From NCBI GenBank assembly GCA_943324745.2, contig CALPMT020000027.1:1-41235 (forward strand): DNA of 41,235 nt, in the 5' to 3' direction. Positions 19,196 through 27,837 of the stretch are shown here, one piece after another. Positions within the stretch are counted from its first letter, which is position 1. Each line of letters begins with the position of its first letter. Both the position numbers and the translations under genes were made by a program. The DNA is from Chitinophaga pinensis. GTDB lineage: Bacteria > Bacteroidota > Bacteroidia > Flavobacteriales_D > Crocinitomicaceae. The notes below the pieces were generated by a model. The model was not told the origin of the DNA. It worked only from the letters and a program-made list of their open reading frames with translations, and did not search any database.

Positions 19196-20065
19196 ATGCA
19201 AGATTTATTCGTAAATAACAACGGAGCTGTTCTCCCAAATAAAGGAGCCACAATCGCAGCTGGTAATCGTTCATATTTGTATGGTGACGGATTATTTGAA
19301 AGTGTTCGCATCTTGAATGGTAAGCCAATCAATATGGTGAACCATTTTAACCGTATGGTGGAAGGAGCTAAAGCAATTAAAATGCGTTTTCCTTCTTTTT
19401 TTACAGTTGAATTTTTTGAAGATAAAGTCAAAGAGTTAATTTCACTTTCAGGAATCAATGAAGGTGGAAAATGTAGAATCTCACTCGATAGAGCATTGGG
19501 GGGAACGTATATACCTGAAACAAACGAAATTTCTTATTTTATTGAAGTATATCCCTATGAATCCAATTATTTTGAATTGAACTCAAAAGGGTATGAAGTA
19601 GATATTTACCGAGAAATTAAAAAACAAAAAAATTTTCTTTCCAACTTCAAAACTAAAAATGGATTGTTATATGTAATGACTGCTATTGCAGCAAAAGAAA
19701 AAGGGTTGGATGATTATTTGTTAATCAATGAAAAAGATGTTGTAATCGAAAGCTCTAACTCGAATTTGTTTGTGGTGAGCAATGGTGTGTTATATACGCC
19801 AAGCTTAGAAGATGGTTGTTTGGCTGGTACTATGCGTATGCAGGTAATAAATATTGCATTAACACATGGAATTAAAGTCTATGAATGTGCCATTTTACCT
19901 CAAAACCTACTTGCTGCAGATGAAATCTTTTTGACCAATGCAATTCGTGGAATTGTATGGGTAGGAGGGTATCGAACTAAACGTTACTTCAATACTGTTG
20001 GCAGAAAAATTCAATCTTACCTGAATGATTATTGGGACAACCAATTAAACGAAACAGAAGAATAA
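19196..20065 (+). CDS. Class IV PLP-dependent aminotransferase
   Basis: 289 residues, fold type IV. It shows the N-terminal GDGLFESVRILNGKP motif, the probable PLP lysine Lys152 (LSNFKTKNGL), and the ESSNSNLFVV cofactor-phosphate region followed by CLAGTMR. It could be a branched-chain or D-amino-acid aminotransferase or an aminodeoxychorismate lyase. Length and the Glu-Ser-Ser-Asn-Ser-Asn motif fit the lyase/BCAT-like group, but I cannot separate these by eye. No folate or branched-chain genes adjoin it. The ATG lies four bases after the rhomboid stop. Confidence 0.9.
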   Translation: MQDLFVNNNGAVLPNKGATIAAGNRSYLYGDGLFESVRILNGKPINMVNHFNRMVEGAKAIKMRFPSFFTVEFFEDKVKELISLSGINEGGKCRISLDRALGGTYIPETNEISYFIEVYPYESNYFELNSKGYEVDIYREIKKQKNFLSNFKTKNGLLYVMTAIAAKEKGLDDYLLINEKDVVIESSNSNLFVVSNGVLYTPSLEDGCLAGTMRMQVINIALTHGIKVYECAILPQNLLAADEIFLTNAIRGIVWVGGYRTKRYFNTVGRKIQSYLNDYWDNQLNETEE

Positions 20066-20090
20066 TTCATTGTCATTTAACTAAATAAAC

Positions 20091-21203
20091 GTGGCTAATT
20101 TTAAAGAATTAGGGGTTGAAACCTATCTAATAAAAGCATTAAACGATATTAATATTACTGAACCTACTGAAATTCAGCAAAAAGCGTTGCCTTTTTTGTT
20201 AGAATACAATTCAGATTTCGTAGGTCAAGCTCAAACAGGAACAGGTAAAACTGCGACGTTTGGTATTCCAATTATTCAAAAAATTGATGCGAATTCTCCA
20301 AATGTACAAGCCCTAATTTTGGCTCCTACCCGTGAGTTGTGTCAGCAAATTTCCAAACAACTTTTTAAAATGACGAAGTACACAACCAATGTGTATGTTC
20401 AAGCGGTTTATGGTGGTGAAAAAATTGATTTACAGATTCGTGCACTATCAAGACCTACGCAAATCATTGTCGCAACTCCTGGTCGTTTGATCGATTTGTT
20501 GGATCGAAAAGTGTTAGATTTAAAAGGAGTAAATACGGTTGTATTAGACGAAGCGGATGAGATGTTGAAAATGGGTTTCCAAAAAGATGTGGAAACGATT
20601 TTAAGACAAACACATAAAAATAGTTTTACGTGGTTGTTTTCAGCAACGATACCGAATGAATTAGAGTTAATTATTACCAATTATTTATCAGAAGATGCAA
20701 AACGTATACAGGTAAATAAACAAAAAAATATGAACTCAGGAATTGAGCATCAATATTTTGTGTGTGATCCTAAACAAAAGTTTGCGTACTTAACTCATTT
20801 TCTAAAAACACAACCCAACAAAACGGGGATCTTCTTTTGTCGAACAAAAGCTTCAGCTCAGTTTATTTCCGATAAATTGAAAGAAAGTAATCATAGTGTT
20901 GGAGTGATCCACGGTGATTTAGAACAACGTGAACGTGAAAAAGTGATGCGTATGTTCAAAAAGGGAACTTTTGCTTTTCTTGTTGCGACAGATATTGCTG
21001 CGCGTGGCATCGATATAGAAGATTTATCATTTGTTGTTCACTATGAATTGCCAGATGATATTGAAAACTACACACACCGAAGTGGTCGTACTGCACGTGC
21101 TGGTAAGAAAGGTATTTCTATCGCTTTTATTGAATCTAAAGAAATCAAACGTATCAGAAAGATAGAGCAAGAATTAGGGATTAAATTTTATCAAATCAAA
21201 TAG
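20091..21203 (+). CDS. DEAD-box RNA helicase (minimal core)
   Basis: 370 residues from a GTG start (MANFKELGVETYL). All core motifs are present in order: Q motif (TEPTEIQQKALP), I AQTGTGKT, Ia PTRELC, Ib TPGRLID, II DEAD, III SAT, IV region IFFCRTKASA, V ATDIAARGID, VI HRSGRTARAG. It ends soon after motif VI, without the basic or RRM tail of DeaD/CsdA or RhlE proteins, so this is the helicase core alone. A role in ribosome assembly or RNA turnover is the usual one. No upstream ATG fits better than the GTG. Confidence 0.93.
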   Translation: MANFKELGVETYLIKALNDINITEPTEIQQKALPFLLEYNSDFVGQAQTGTGKTATFGIPIIQKIDANSPNVQALILAPTRELCQQISKQLFKMTKYTTNVYVQAVYGGEKIDLQIRALSRPTQIIVATPGRLIDLLDRKVLDLKGVNTVVLDEADEMLKMGFQKDVETILRQTHKNSFTWLFSATIPNELELIITNYLSEDAKRIQVNKQKNMNSGIEHQYFVCDPKQKFAYLTHFLKTQPNKTGIFFCRTKASAQFISDKLKESNHSVGVIHGDLEQREREKVMRMFKKGTFAFLVATDIAARGIDIEDLSFVVHYELPDDIENYTHRSGRTARAGKKGISIAFIESKEIKRIRKIEQELGIKFYQIK

Positions 21204-21221
21204 TTTTAGCACTAACTGTCG

Positions 21222-22514
21222 ATGAAACATCATGTATTGCTTATCGGACTTGTGTGGCCTGAACCGGACTCTTCCGCAGCAGGTGTTCGTATGTTACAGA
21301 TTATTCGTTCATTTTTAGAACAAAAGTATACCGTTTCTTTTGCTTGTTCTGCCGCACGCGGTGAATATAGTTATCCCTTAGAAAATTTAGCTGTTGGTTG
21401 TCATTCTATCATATTAAATGATAGCAGTTTTGATGACTTTATAACAGAACTGAATCCTACCATGGTGGTTTTTGACCGTTATATAACGGAAGAACAATAT
21501 GGTTGGCGGGTAACTGAAAATTGTCCGAATGCACTTAGAATATTAGATTCGGAAGATTTACATTGTTTACGAAAAGCACGCCAAAAAGCACATAAAGAAA
21601 ACAGAGAATTTACGATTACTGATTTATTGATTGAAGAAACGGCCAAACGTGAAATAGCATGCATTTTACGTTGTGATATCACCTGGATTATTTCAGAATT
21701 TGAAATGGAGGTGTTAAAAAATGTATTCAATGTGGATGAATCGTTAATCTCATATTTACCAATGTGGGTCGATTCTGTAGGGATGTTGCATGCAACATCC
21801 CTACAGAATCAAACGAATGCAACATCCCTACAGAATCAAACGAATGCATCATCCCTACAGAATCAATTCCACCAAAAATCACATTTTTCATTTGTTGGAA
21901 ATTTTTTACATGACCCAAATTGGGATGCAGTCTATTTTTTAAAAAAGGAAATTTGGCCTTTAATTCGCAAGCAACTACCTCAAGTAGAATTACATATTTA
22001 TGGAGCCTATCCTTCTCAAAAAGTGCTGGGCCTACATAATGTGAAAGAAGGTTTTATCATCAGAGGTCGCGCGAATAACCTAGATGAAGTATATGAATCT
22101 ACGCGAGTTTTTCTAGCGCCATTGCGTTTCGGTGCAGGTGTAAAAGGGAAATTGATCGAAGCTATGTTACGCAGAGTTCCTAGTGTGACTACACCTATTG
22201 GAGCGGAATCGATGCATGGTAATTTATCATGGAATGGAAGTATTGAAGAAAAACCAGAAGCATTTGCTAGTGCAGCGATCACTTTATACACGAACGAGTC
22301 AAAATGGGAAAATGCAGTAGAAAACGGGATTCAACTTATTCAATCAATGTATATTAAAAAAGATAATTCATTTATTTTTAAGTTAGAAGAACTATATGAT
22401 ACCCTAGAAATCCATCGCACACAAAATTTCATGGGTAGTTTGCTTCAACATCAAAGTTTACAAGCTACCAAGTTCATGTCTAAATGGATAGAGTTGAAAA
22501 AATCACTGAAATAA
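21222..22514 (+). CDS. Group 1-type glycosyltransferase with repeat-derived insertion
   Basis: 430 residues. The N-terminal Rossmann half (VWPEPDSSAAGVRMLQIIRS) and the C-terminal GT-B donor-binding half (FSFVGNFLHDPNWDAV, LHIYGAYPSQKV, VFLAPLRFGAGVKGKLIEAM) indicate a sugar transferase using a nucleotide sugar. Acceptor and sugar are unknown. Between the halves, about residues 184-214, is a low-complexity insert with three SLQNQ-containing 9-residue units. It is encoded by a perfect palindrome plus 27-base direct repeats (21771-21864). The reading frame survives because the unit is a multiple of three. The C-terminus overlaps the convergent transglutaminase-like gene by 12 bases. Confidence 0.85.
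   Translation: MKHHVLLIGLVWPEPDSSAAGVRMLQIIRSFLEQKYTVSFACSAARGEYSYPLENLAVGCHSIILNDSSFDDFITELNPTMVVFDRYITEEQYGWRVTENCPNALRILDSEDLHCLRKARQKAHKENREFTITDLLIEETAKREIACILRCDITWIISEFEMEVLKNVFNVDESLISYLPMWVDSVGMLHATSLQNQTNATSLQNQTNASSLQNQFHQKSHFSFVGNFLHDPNWDAVYFLKKEIWPLIRKQLPQVELHIYGAYPSQKVLGLHNVKEGFIIRGRANNLDEVYESTRVFLAPLRFGAGVKGKLIEAMLRRVPSVTTPIGAESMHGNLSWNGSIEEKPEAFASAAITLYTNESKWENAVENGIQLIQSMYIKKDNSFIFKLEELYDTLEIHRTQNFMGSLLQHQSLQATKFMSKWIELKKSLK
21771..21864. repeat. REP-like perfect palindrome plus 27-base direct repeats inside a gene
   Basis: 21771-21790 and 21791-21810 are exact reverse complements (20 + 20 bases, no loop; right arm TGCAACATCCCTACAGAATC). The right arm recurs at 21818-21837 exactly and at 21845-21864 with one change. 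The spacing is 27 bases through an AAACGAA linker. It lies wholly within the glycosyltransferase coding sequence. Confidence 0.9.
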
Positions 22515-23267
22515 TTTATTGATTCTTTGTTGCTCTTTGTAGTGAATTTTATTGATTTTGTAATAATAGGAGAATAAACGTTTTCTGAATGATTCACCGA
22601 ATACATTATACCATAAAGAATAGATTGTATGAATTCTTTTTTCTTTTGGTAATCGAATGATTTGATTGGATTTAGCTATTTTGTAAGCGTATTTTTTGTT
22701 ATAAAAAGCTTTATATGCTTCAATCGAAATACCTGAGTTTTTCGGTGTCTTCTTAATAAAATTCACGTTTTCAGTGATTGCTTTTACATCCAATAATTTC
22801 CCTCGTTGATCACGAATTGTAAGCCCATAAAATGGATCAAACATACAATATTGCTTATTTATCAATATTTCACAAACAGAATGATTTGAAATAGAGTCGT
22901 TAGCATACAAAAAAATTAATCTTCCTTGGAAATTCAATGTGTAAGCAAGGGATAAAAATGTGTTACATTGTTCATCACAATAACCTTGACCAGTCATTAA
23001 ATGTTTTCCACTTGTGCCTAAAACTGAAATATTTGATGTTTCAATTTTAGTAGGTTTTTTTATATTATTACGAATATATGTATAAAGAAGTATGATCTTT
23101 CCCTCTTCAGATTTCGTTAAATTAGTTTCTTTCTTCGCAATTGAAAATAAAACGGTATAGGTAAAGTCTAGTTTATGGTATTTTACAAATAGAAATGGAA
23201 TGAAGTAACATGTAATTCCCAAAGAGATAAAAACTAATATAAAAAAAAGCCTTTTTTTTAATCTCAT
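22503..23267 (-). CDS. Membrane-anchored transglutaminase-like protein
   Basis: 254 residues from an ATG that overlaps the yaaA stop as ATGA; an ATG at 23282 is possible but lies inside yaaA. The N-terminus is a signal anchor (MRLKKRLFFILVFISLGITC). The core carries a transglutaminase-type Cys-His-Asp triad: Cys97 in GQGYCDEQC, His129 in SNHSVCEI and Asp144 in CMFDPFYG. Such domains act as cysteine proteases or cross-linkers, here probably outside the cytoplasmic membrane. It is the last gene of the minus-strand ung-hemE string. Related proteins are often listed only as hypothetical, so the substrate is unknown. Confidence 0.75.
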   Translation of the reverse strand: MRLKKRLFFILVFISLGITCYFIPFLFVKYHKLDFTYTVLFSIAKKETNLTKSEEGKIILLYTYIRNNIKKPTKIETSNISVLGTSGKHLMTGQGYCDEQCNTFLSLAYTLNFQGRLIFLYANDSISNHSVCEILINKQYCMFDPFYGLTIRDQRGKLLDVKAITENVNFIKKTPKNSGISIEAYKAFYNKKYAYKIAKSNQIIRLPKEKRIHTIYSLWYNVFGESFRKRLFSYYYKINKIHYKEQQRINKLFQ

Positions 23268-24022
23268 CGAATAAAATTCCATTCTGATTCAGTAGAAGTT
23301 TGAGCGTCAAAGGAATAACCATCTACTTGGTATACTTTTAATGCTTCGACAGACTGAATATTGTTTTTGATACAATAATTAGCCATCGCACCTCGTGCGT
23401 GTTTTGCATACATCATGACTACTTTGTACTGACCATTGCTGAAATCTTTAAAAGTTGGTGTGATAACTTTTGCTTTTAATTGCTTGAAATTTATAACTTT
23501 ATTATATTCTGCAGAAGCTAGATTTAAGATTTCAGTTGGTTTTTCAGTATTCAACTGTTTGGTTAATTTATCCGTCCAAAAAGCATATAAATTCTTTGTT
23601 TTTGGTGTGATTTGCCATTTTGTTCCCATCTCCAAACGATATGGATAAACTAAGTCCAATGGTTGTAACATTCCATATAAACCAGATAAAATTCTTACTT
23701 GTTCATTAGCACGTAAAAGCTCCTCTTGTGACCATGAAAAAGGATCTAAACCTTTATATACCTCACCATTAAATACTTCGATACAAGCCTTAACAACTTC
23801 ATTTTCTTCAATAGGAGTCATCCAACCCTGATAACGATCATAATTTAAGTGTGCTAAATCAGCAGAAATATGCATCATGTCCATCAGTTTTTTTGGACTG
23901 ATTTTTTTTAATTTAGTCACTAGTTGCTCTGTTTCTTTGATGAAAGCTGGAGTATTAACAAATGGCTTAACAATTGATTTTGTATAGTCTAATGATTTTG
24001 CAGGAGAAAGTAAAATTTTCAT
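23264..24022 (-). CDS. yaaA: Peroxide stress protein YaaA (DUF328)
   Basis: 252 residues, close to the 258 of E. coli YaaA. It has the family start KILLSPAKSLDY, the central IRILSGLYGMLQPLD-type motif (here VRILSGLYGMLQPLDLVYPYRL) split by a short linker from the N-terminal domain, and the terminal MMYAKHARGAMANYCI. In E. coli it limits free iron and DNA damage during peroxide stress. It lies two bases downstream of the Smr gene and overlaps the transglutaminase-like gene by four bases, so it is operonic. Confidence 0.95.
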   Translation of the reverse strand: MKILLSPAKSLDYTKSIVKPFVNTPAFIKETEQLVTKLKKISPKKLMDMMHISADLAHLNYDRYQGWMTPIEENEVVKACIEVFNGEVYKGLDPFSWSQEELLRANEQVRILSGLYGMLQPLDLVYPYRLEMGTKWQITPKTKNLYAFWTDKLTKQLNTEKPTEILNLASAEYNKVINFKQLKAKVITPTFKDFSNGQYKVVMMYAKHARGAMANYCIKNNIQSVEALKVYQVDGYSFDAQTSTESEWNFIR

Positions 24023-24024
24023 AG

Positions 24025-24570
24025 TTAATGTGCTGAATGATTAAACCTAACTTCGGTTGCTCCCTTACCGTAATCTAAGTAAGAAGCGTCAAAATATTCA
24101 ATGTGTTCCTGTCTTGATAAAAACGATCGAATTTCATTTTTTAATACGCCTTCTCCAACTCCATGAATGACAATTAATTTTTGGATACGTTTATCCTTGG
24201 CTTTAGAAAAAGTGTTTTTAAAATTACTCATCTGTTTGAGTAATATTTCTGTATTAGTTAAATTTTTGGCGTTATCCAATAAGTTTTCGATATGCAAATC
24301 AATTTCCCAAATGGAGGTTTTCTTTTTGTTTTCTATTTTAACAGAAAGTTGCATGTTTTTTCTTTTGGAGATCGGTTCTTTATCGTATGGAACAGAGGTT
24401 GTCTCCAATTGATAATTTAAACTATGCAAAGTGATCAATTCAGAACTCAAACGAATTTGTTCAAATCCTTCATTGTCAATCAATCTAATTTTTTTGTCAG
24501 GAAGAAATTCTATTATTTTGGCTGTTCCTTTCTCATATAAGAATCCAATTTTTTCACCAAGTTTAAACAT
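24025..24570 (-). CDS. Smr-domain protein with N-terminal beta-domain (MutS2-related)
   Basis: 181 residues. Residues 1-50 look like a small beta-domain (FKLGEKIGFLYEKGTAKI). The C-terminal Smr domain begins with IWEIDLHIENLL (His93, equivalent of the LDLHG motif) and contains the second motif IHGVGEGVLKNEI (136-148), then GKGATEVRF. Smr domains are nicking nucleases or nucleic-acid binders. There is no MutS ATPase part; this is the stand-alone DUF2027-like form found in Bacteroidetes. It lies eight bases after the OmpA-like gene and two before yaaA. Confidence 0.85.
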   Translation of the reverse strand: MFKLGEKIGFLYEKGTAKIIEFLPDKKIRLIDNEGFEQIRLSSELITLHSLNYQLETTSVPYDKEPISKRKNMQLSVKIENKKKTSIWEIDLHIENLLDNAKNLTNTEILLKQMSNFKNTFSKAKDKRIQKLIVIHGVGEGVLKNEIRSFLSRQEHIEYFDASYLDYGKGATEVRFNHSAH

Positions 24571-24578
24571 GTTACTTC

Positions 24579-25733
24579 TTATTTTTTGACAACAAACATC
24601 ACACGTCTATTTTTAGCGAGTTTCAAATCTTCATCATCATCATCTAAAATTTCTTCGTTTGGTTCTTTTTCGTCTTTTGGTGTTGAAATGAGTCTTTTAA
24701 CATCAACACCATTTTCAATCATGTATTTCATCACTTCACGAATACGGCGATTAGCTAAATCAGCAAACAATGGTTTTTTACTCGCTAATTCTGCCTCATT
24801 CACATCTAAGTGTCCGAATAATTCTACTATAAAAGTCGGATTTGCTTTCATCTCACGAATAACCGCATCTATCGTACTACGATTTGTTTCTTGTAATTCA
24901 TATTTGCCAAAAGGAAAAAATGCTGTATGAGCTTCAATGCGCTCATTAGGTGTCATTTTTTCTTCTAACATGATTATTTTGTGATAATATGTATCCTTCT
25001 TATCTTCATTAGGTCCGCAATCACAAGCCGTTTTTTGATCAACCATAACGACAGAAATGTCATCTACGAAATAATAAGCAAAATCAGAAAGGACTCCTTT
25101 GTAATCTTTTATTTTGATTGCTTTTTCAGTCTTTGTTTTATCTGTTGCGGTAAAATTTCCAATCGTTATAAATTCTTCACCACCTTCAGCAATATAATTT
25201 CCACATATTTTTTCCCATCCATAAGTCGCACTAACAATTTTTAATTGAGCGTGTAAAATGGAGGTTTTATCAATGAGGTTTTTATTATCATCTTGTTTAA
25301 GTTGTTTTTTGTTAAAATTAATCCCTAATTGATTGGTTGCAAATTTCGAACCTTCAGCCAGTGAAATATACATACTTATACAATATTTTTTACCTTTTAG
25401 CATTGGTTGCGCTAAAGGAGAAGTAATGTAATTTCGTGCAATTTTATCTTTCGGTGAATAAACTACTAATCCAACATAATTATCACCTTCTTTTGGATCT
25501 TCTTTACCGTACGTATTTCCAGATGTTAATACAAATAAATTTTTATTTTCTTTCACAAATAAATCAGCTTTTGAAGTGGTAACATTTTTCCATTCATCAG
25601 AAGCTTCTATACAGCCTAATCCTTTTATTTTTCCTTTGATCACTTCAAAACTACCATTCTCTACAAGGTTTGTTGATTGTGAATAGGTTAGTATTATTGA
25701 AAAAATAAATAAGAAGAGGGTAATTGCTTTCAT
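24579..25733 (-). CDS. OmpA-family outer-membrane/peptidoglycan-binding protein
   Basis: 384 residues. A signal peptide (MKAITLFLFIFSIILTYSQ) is followed by a jelly-roll-like domain (LVENGSFEVIKG through YFVDDISVVMVD, about 21-230). After a CDCG linker comes an OmpA-like domain at about 290-384 (IVELFGHLDVNEAE, NRRIREVMKYMIENGVD, AKNRRVMFVVKK). The peptidoglycan-binding Asp/Arg positions look present, but an acidic loop (EEILDDDDEDLK) is inserted before NRRV. It is probably an envelope anchor. It sits three bases after hemE and is likely co-transcribed. Confidence 0.85.
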   Translation of the reverse strand: MKAITLFLFIFSIILTYSQSTNLVENGSFEVIKGKIKGLGCIEASDEWKNVTTSKADLFVKENKNLFVLTSGNTYGKEDPKEGDNYVGLVVYSPKDKIARNYITSPLAQPMLKGKKYCISMYISLAEGSKFATNQLGINFNKKQLKQDDNKNLIDKTSILHAQLKIVSATYGWEKICGNYIAEGGEEFITIGNFTATDKTKTEKAIKIKDYKGVLSDFAYYFVDDISVVMVDQKTACDCGPNEDKKDTYYHKIIMLEEKMTPNERIEAHTAFFPFGKYELQETNRSTIDAVIREMKANPTFIVELFGHLDVNEAELASKKPLFADLANRRIREVMKYMIENGVDVKRLISTPKDEKEPNEEILDDDDEDLKLAKNRRVMFVVKK

Positions 25734-25736
25734 CGA

Positions 25737-26780
25737 TTAGTACTTAATTGTGTAATCTTTAACTGTTTGGATGAATGTTTTTACTTTCTCGGGATCAACA
25801 TCTGGATAAACTCCATGACCAAGATTCACGATGTGACGTTTACTTGTAAATGAGTCTAATAGTTTATTTGTCAGTTTTTTCACTTCATCATGTGTGCTAT
25901 ATAAAGCACAAGGATCTAAATTCCCTTGAATGGTTCGTTTATCTCCTATCACTTTTCTAAATTCAGGAATATCCATGTTCCAGTCTAACCCTACAGTATT
26001 ACAATCTAAATTAGCGATGTCTTCCAAAGAACTCATCGCTCCCTTTGAGAAAATAGTTAATGGAACTTCCTGAATGGCATCAGCAATTTGTTTTAAATAA
26101 GGCATACTGAAAGTAGCGTATTGTTCTGTACCTAATATTCCTGCCCAAGAATCAAATACTTGAACCATATGTGCTCCCGCTTTGATTTGTGCTTGAAGAT
26201 ATTTAATCGTAACTTTTGTAATACGATCCATTAAATTATGCGCTAATATGGGATTGGTATAGAGCATTTTTCGAGATTCAGAAAATGTTTTTGAACCATG
26301 TCCCTCAATCATGTAGCAGAATATAGTCCAAGGTGCACCAGCAAATCCAATCAATGGTACACGACCATTTAATGCTTGATTCGTTAATTTGATTGCCTCT
26401 AATACATATCCTAATCGATCTTCTACATCAAAATCTACCTCGGCATATTTTAAATCTTCTTCAGTTTTGATTGTTTTTTCAAACCATGGACCTTTAGCTT
26501 CTAGCATTTGATATTCCAATCCCATTGCCTCTGGTACTACCAATATGTCAGAAAATATAATCGCAGCATCCACACCTAGAATATCTACTGGCTGAACTGT
26601 TACTTCCGCTGCAAAACGAGGAGTTTCAACTAATTCTTTGAAGCCAGAAAGTGAACTTCGAACTGCACGGTATTCAGGCAATATTCTTCCTGCTTGACGC
26701 ATTAACCAAACAGGGTAACGTTCAATATCTTCTCCTCGAGCAGCACGTAGTACTAAATCGTTTTGTAGTGTGTTTTTCAT
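25737..26780 (-). CDS. hemE: Uroporphyrinogen decarboxylase
   Basis: 347 residues. It decarboxylates the four acetate chains of uroporphyrinogen III to give coproporphyrinogen III in haem synthesis. The signature [18 protein letters not shown] near residue 22 and the active-site Asp region [14 protein letters not shown] are present, with [15 protein letters not shown] and [15 protein letters not shown] at the C-terminus. No other hem genes are adjacent. It follows ung by 41 bases and precedes the OmpA-like gene by three. Confidence 0.97.
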   Translation of the reverse strand: MKNTLQNDLVLRAARGEDIERYPVWLMRQAGRILPEYRAVRSSLSGFKELVETPRFAAEVTVQPVDILGVDAAIIFSDILVVPEAMGLEYQMLEAKGPWFEKTIKTEEDLKYAEVDFDVEDRLGYVLEAIKLTNQALNGRVPLIGFAGAPWTIFCYMIEGHGSKTFSESRKMLYTNPILAHNLMDRITKVTIKYLQAQIKAGAHMVQVFDSWAGILGTEQYATFSMPYLKQIADAIQEVPLTIFSKGAMSSLEDIANLDCNTVGLDWNMDIPEFRKVIGDKRTIQGNLDPCALYSTHDEVKKLTNKLLDSFTSKRHIVNLGHGVYPDVDPEKVKTFIQTVKDYTIKY

Positions 26781-26821
26781 GGTTGTAAATTTACATGTGT
26801 AAAGATACTAATTTCATTAAA

Positions 26822-27502
26822 TTACCATAAAATTTGCTGCCCCTTATTCGCGATTAAATATTCGTTACATTGATGAAACTGTCCACTATTTTTAAATGCT
26901 TTAAAATCCTTTCCGGACTTTGTATAACCTAAAGGAGAAGGATGTGAAGTTTTCAGTATTAAATTATCTTTGGAATTCAACTGTTTTTCAATCGTATGTG
27001 CATTTTTACCCCATAATAAATACACAATATTTTTATGTTGATCAGTTAAATAAGTAATTACTCGGTGCGTAAATTTTTCCCAACCAATATTTTTATGACT
27101 CAAAGGAGCACCTTTTTCGACGGTTAATAGTGTGTTTAATAAAAATACTCCCTGGTCTTTCCAACGATTTAAGTCTCCGTTTTCAGGTTCGAACTCAGGA
27201 TATTCGAGTTTTATTTCTCTAAATATGTGAAGCAGACTTTTAGGATACGGATATATTTCTGGGTTTACGGAGAAGCAAAGTCCATTCGCATATCCATAAG
27301 TCGGGTAGGGGTCTTGACCTAAAATTACTACTTTGATTTCGGAAAGATCAGATTCAAATACTCTGAAAATTTCTTCTTTTTTTGGGAAAACTTGAGTTTG
27401 TTGATACTTGTTTGCAAGCTTATTTATTAAATCGATAAAGTAAGGTTGATTTTTTTCATTGTTTATAAATGAATTCCAACTTGGATGGATATGTGAGAAC
27501 AT
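26822..27502 (-). CDS. ung: Uracil-DNA glycosylase (family 1) with variant water-activating loop
   Basis: 226 residues, close to the 229 of E. coli Ung. It removes uracil from DNA in base-excision repair. By simple counting the active-site residues fall on E. coli numbers: Asp64 and Tyr66 in GQDPYP, Phe77 in GLCFSV, Asn123 in LLNTLLTV, His187 and Leu191 in HPSPLG. Residue 67, normally His in GQDPYH, is Pro here, and the following loop is TYGYAN rather than GPGQAH. Activity is probably retained because the catalytic Asp and His remain. It is the first gene of the minus-strand string. Confidence 0.92.
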   Translation of the reverse strand: MFSHIHPSWNSFINNEKNQPYFIDLINKLANKYQQTQVFPKKEEIFRVFESDLSEIKVVILGQDPYPTYGYANGLCFSVNPEIYPYPKSLLHIFREIKLEYPEFEPENGDLNRWKDQGVFLLNTLLTVEKGAPLSHKNIGWEKFTHRVITYLTDQHKNIVYLLWGKNAHTIEKQLNSKDNLILKTSHPSPLGYTKSGKDFKAFKNSGQFHQCNEYLIANKGQQILW

Positions 27503-27540
27503 AATAGATGAACAATTTTTCGTTTTTTATTTCAATTTTT

Positions 27541-27828
27541 TCACATGTTATTAGCTACAAAAGATCGCGTGGCGCTGATATTCATGTCTGTATATTCTTT
27601 TCTAGAATTCAACAATACATTTGGATTCCTTAAAGTTACAAGAATAAAACCTTGTGAAATTAAGAAATACGTACGAATCATCTTTTGAACATGTACGTTA
27701 AAAATAGTAGGTTTCAAACAATCTAGTAAATATTTAACATCTCTAATTTTTTGGAGTACTACTTTGATGTTAGTTTGGTTATCCCCGCCTTGAGCATCAA
27801 TAAGGATAACAAAGATATAAAAGAACAA
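27541..27828 (-). CDS. Possible small protein, no recognised family
   Basis: 95 codons from a TTG start with no ATG near the beginning. It lies ten bases after the hybrid kinase stop, in the same direction. Sequence such as LIDAQGGDNQTNIKVVLQKI and MIRTYFLISQGFILVTLRN is plausible protein, but I recognise no family. It may be a decayed gene fragment or a small gene co-transcribed with the kinase. Without it, the stretch 27503-27837 would be non-coding. Confidence 0.3.
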   Translation of the reverse strand: MFFYIFVILIDAQGGDNQTNIKVVLQKIRDVKYLLDCLKPTIFNVHVQKMIRTYFLISQGFILVTLRNPNVLLNSRKEYTDMNISATRSFVANNM

Positions 27829-27837
27829 TTTTGTTAA

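Noticed and set aside
21791..21864. Three regularly spaced repeats that could look like a CRISPR array
   Set aside because: The unit is 27 bases with only a 7-base constant linker, the first copy forms a palindrome with adjacent sequence, and everything lies in an open coding frame with no cas genes.
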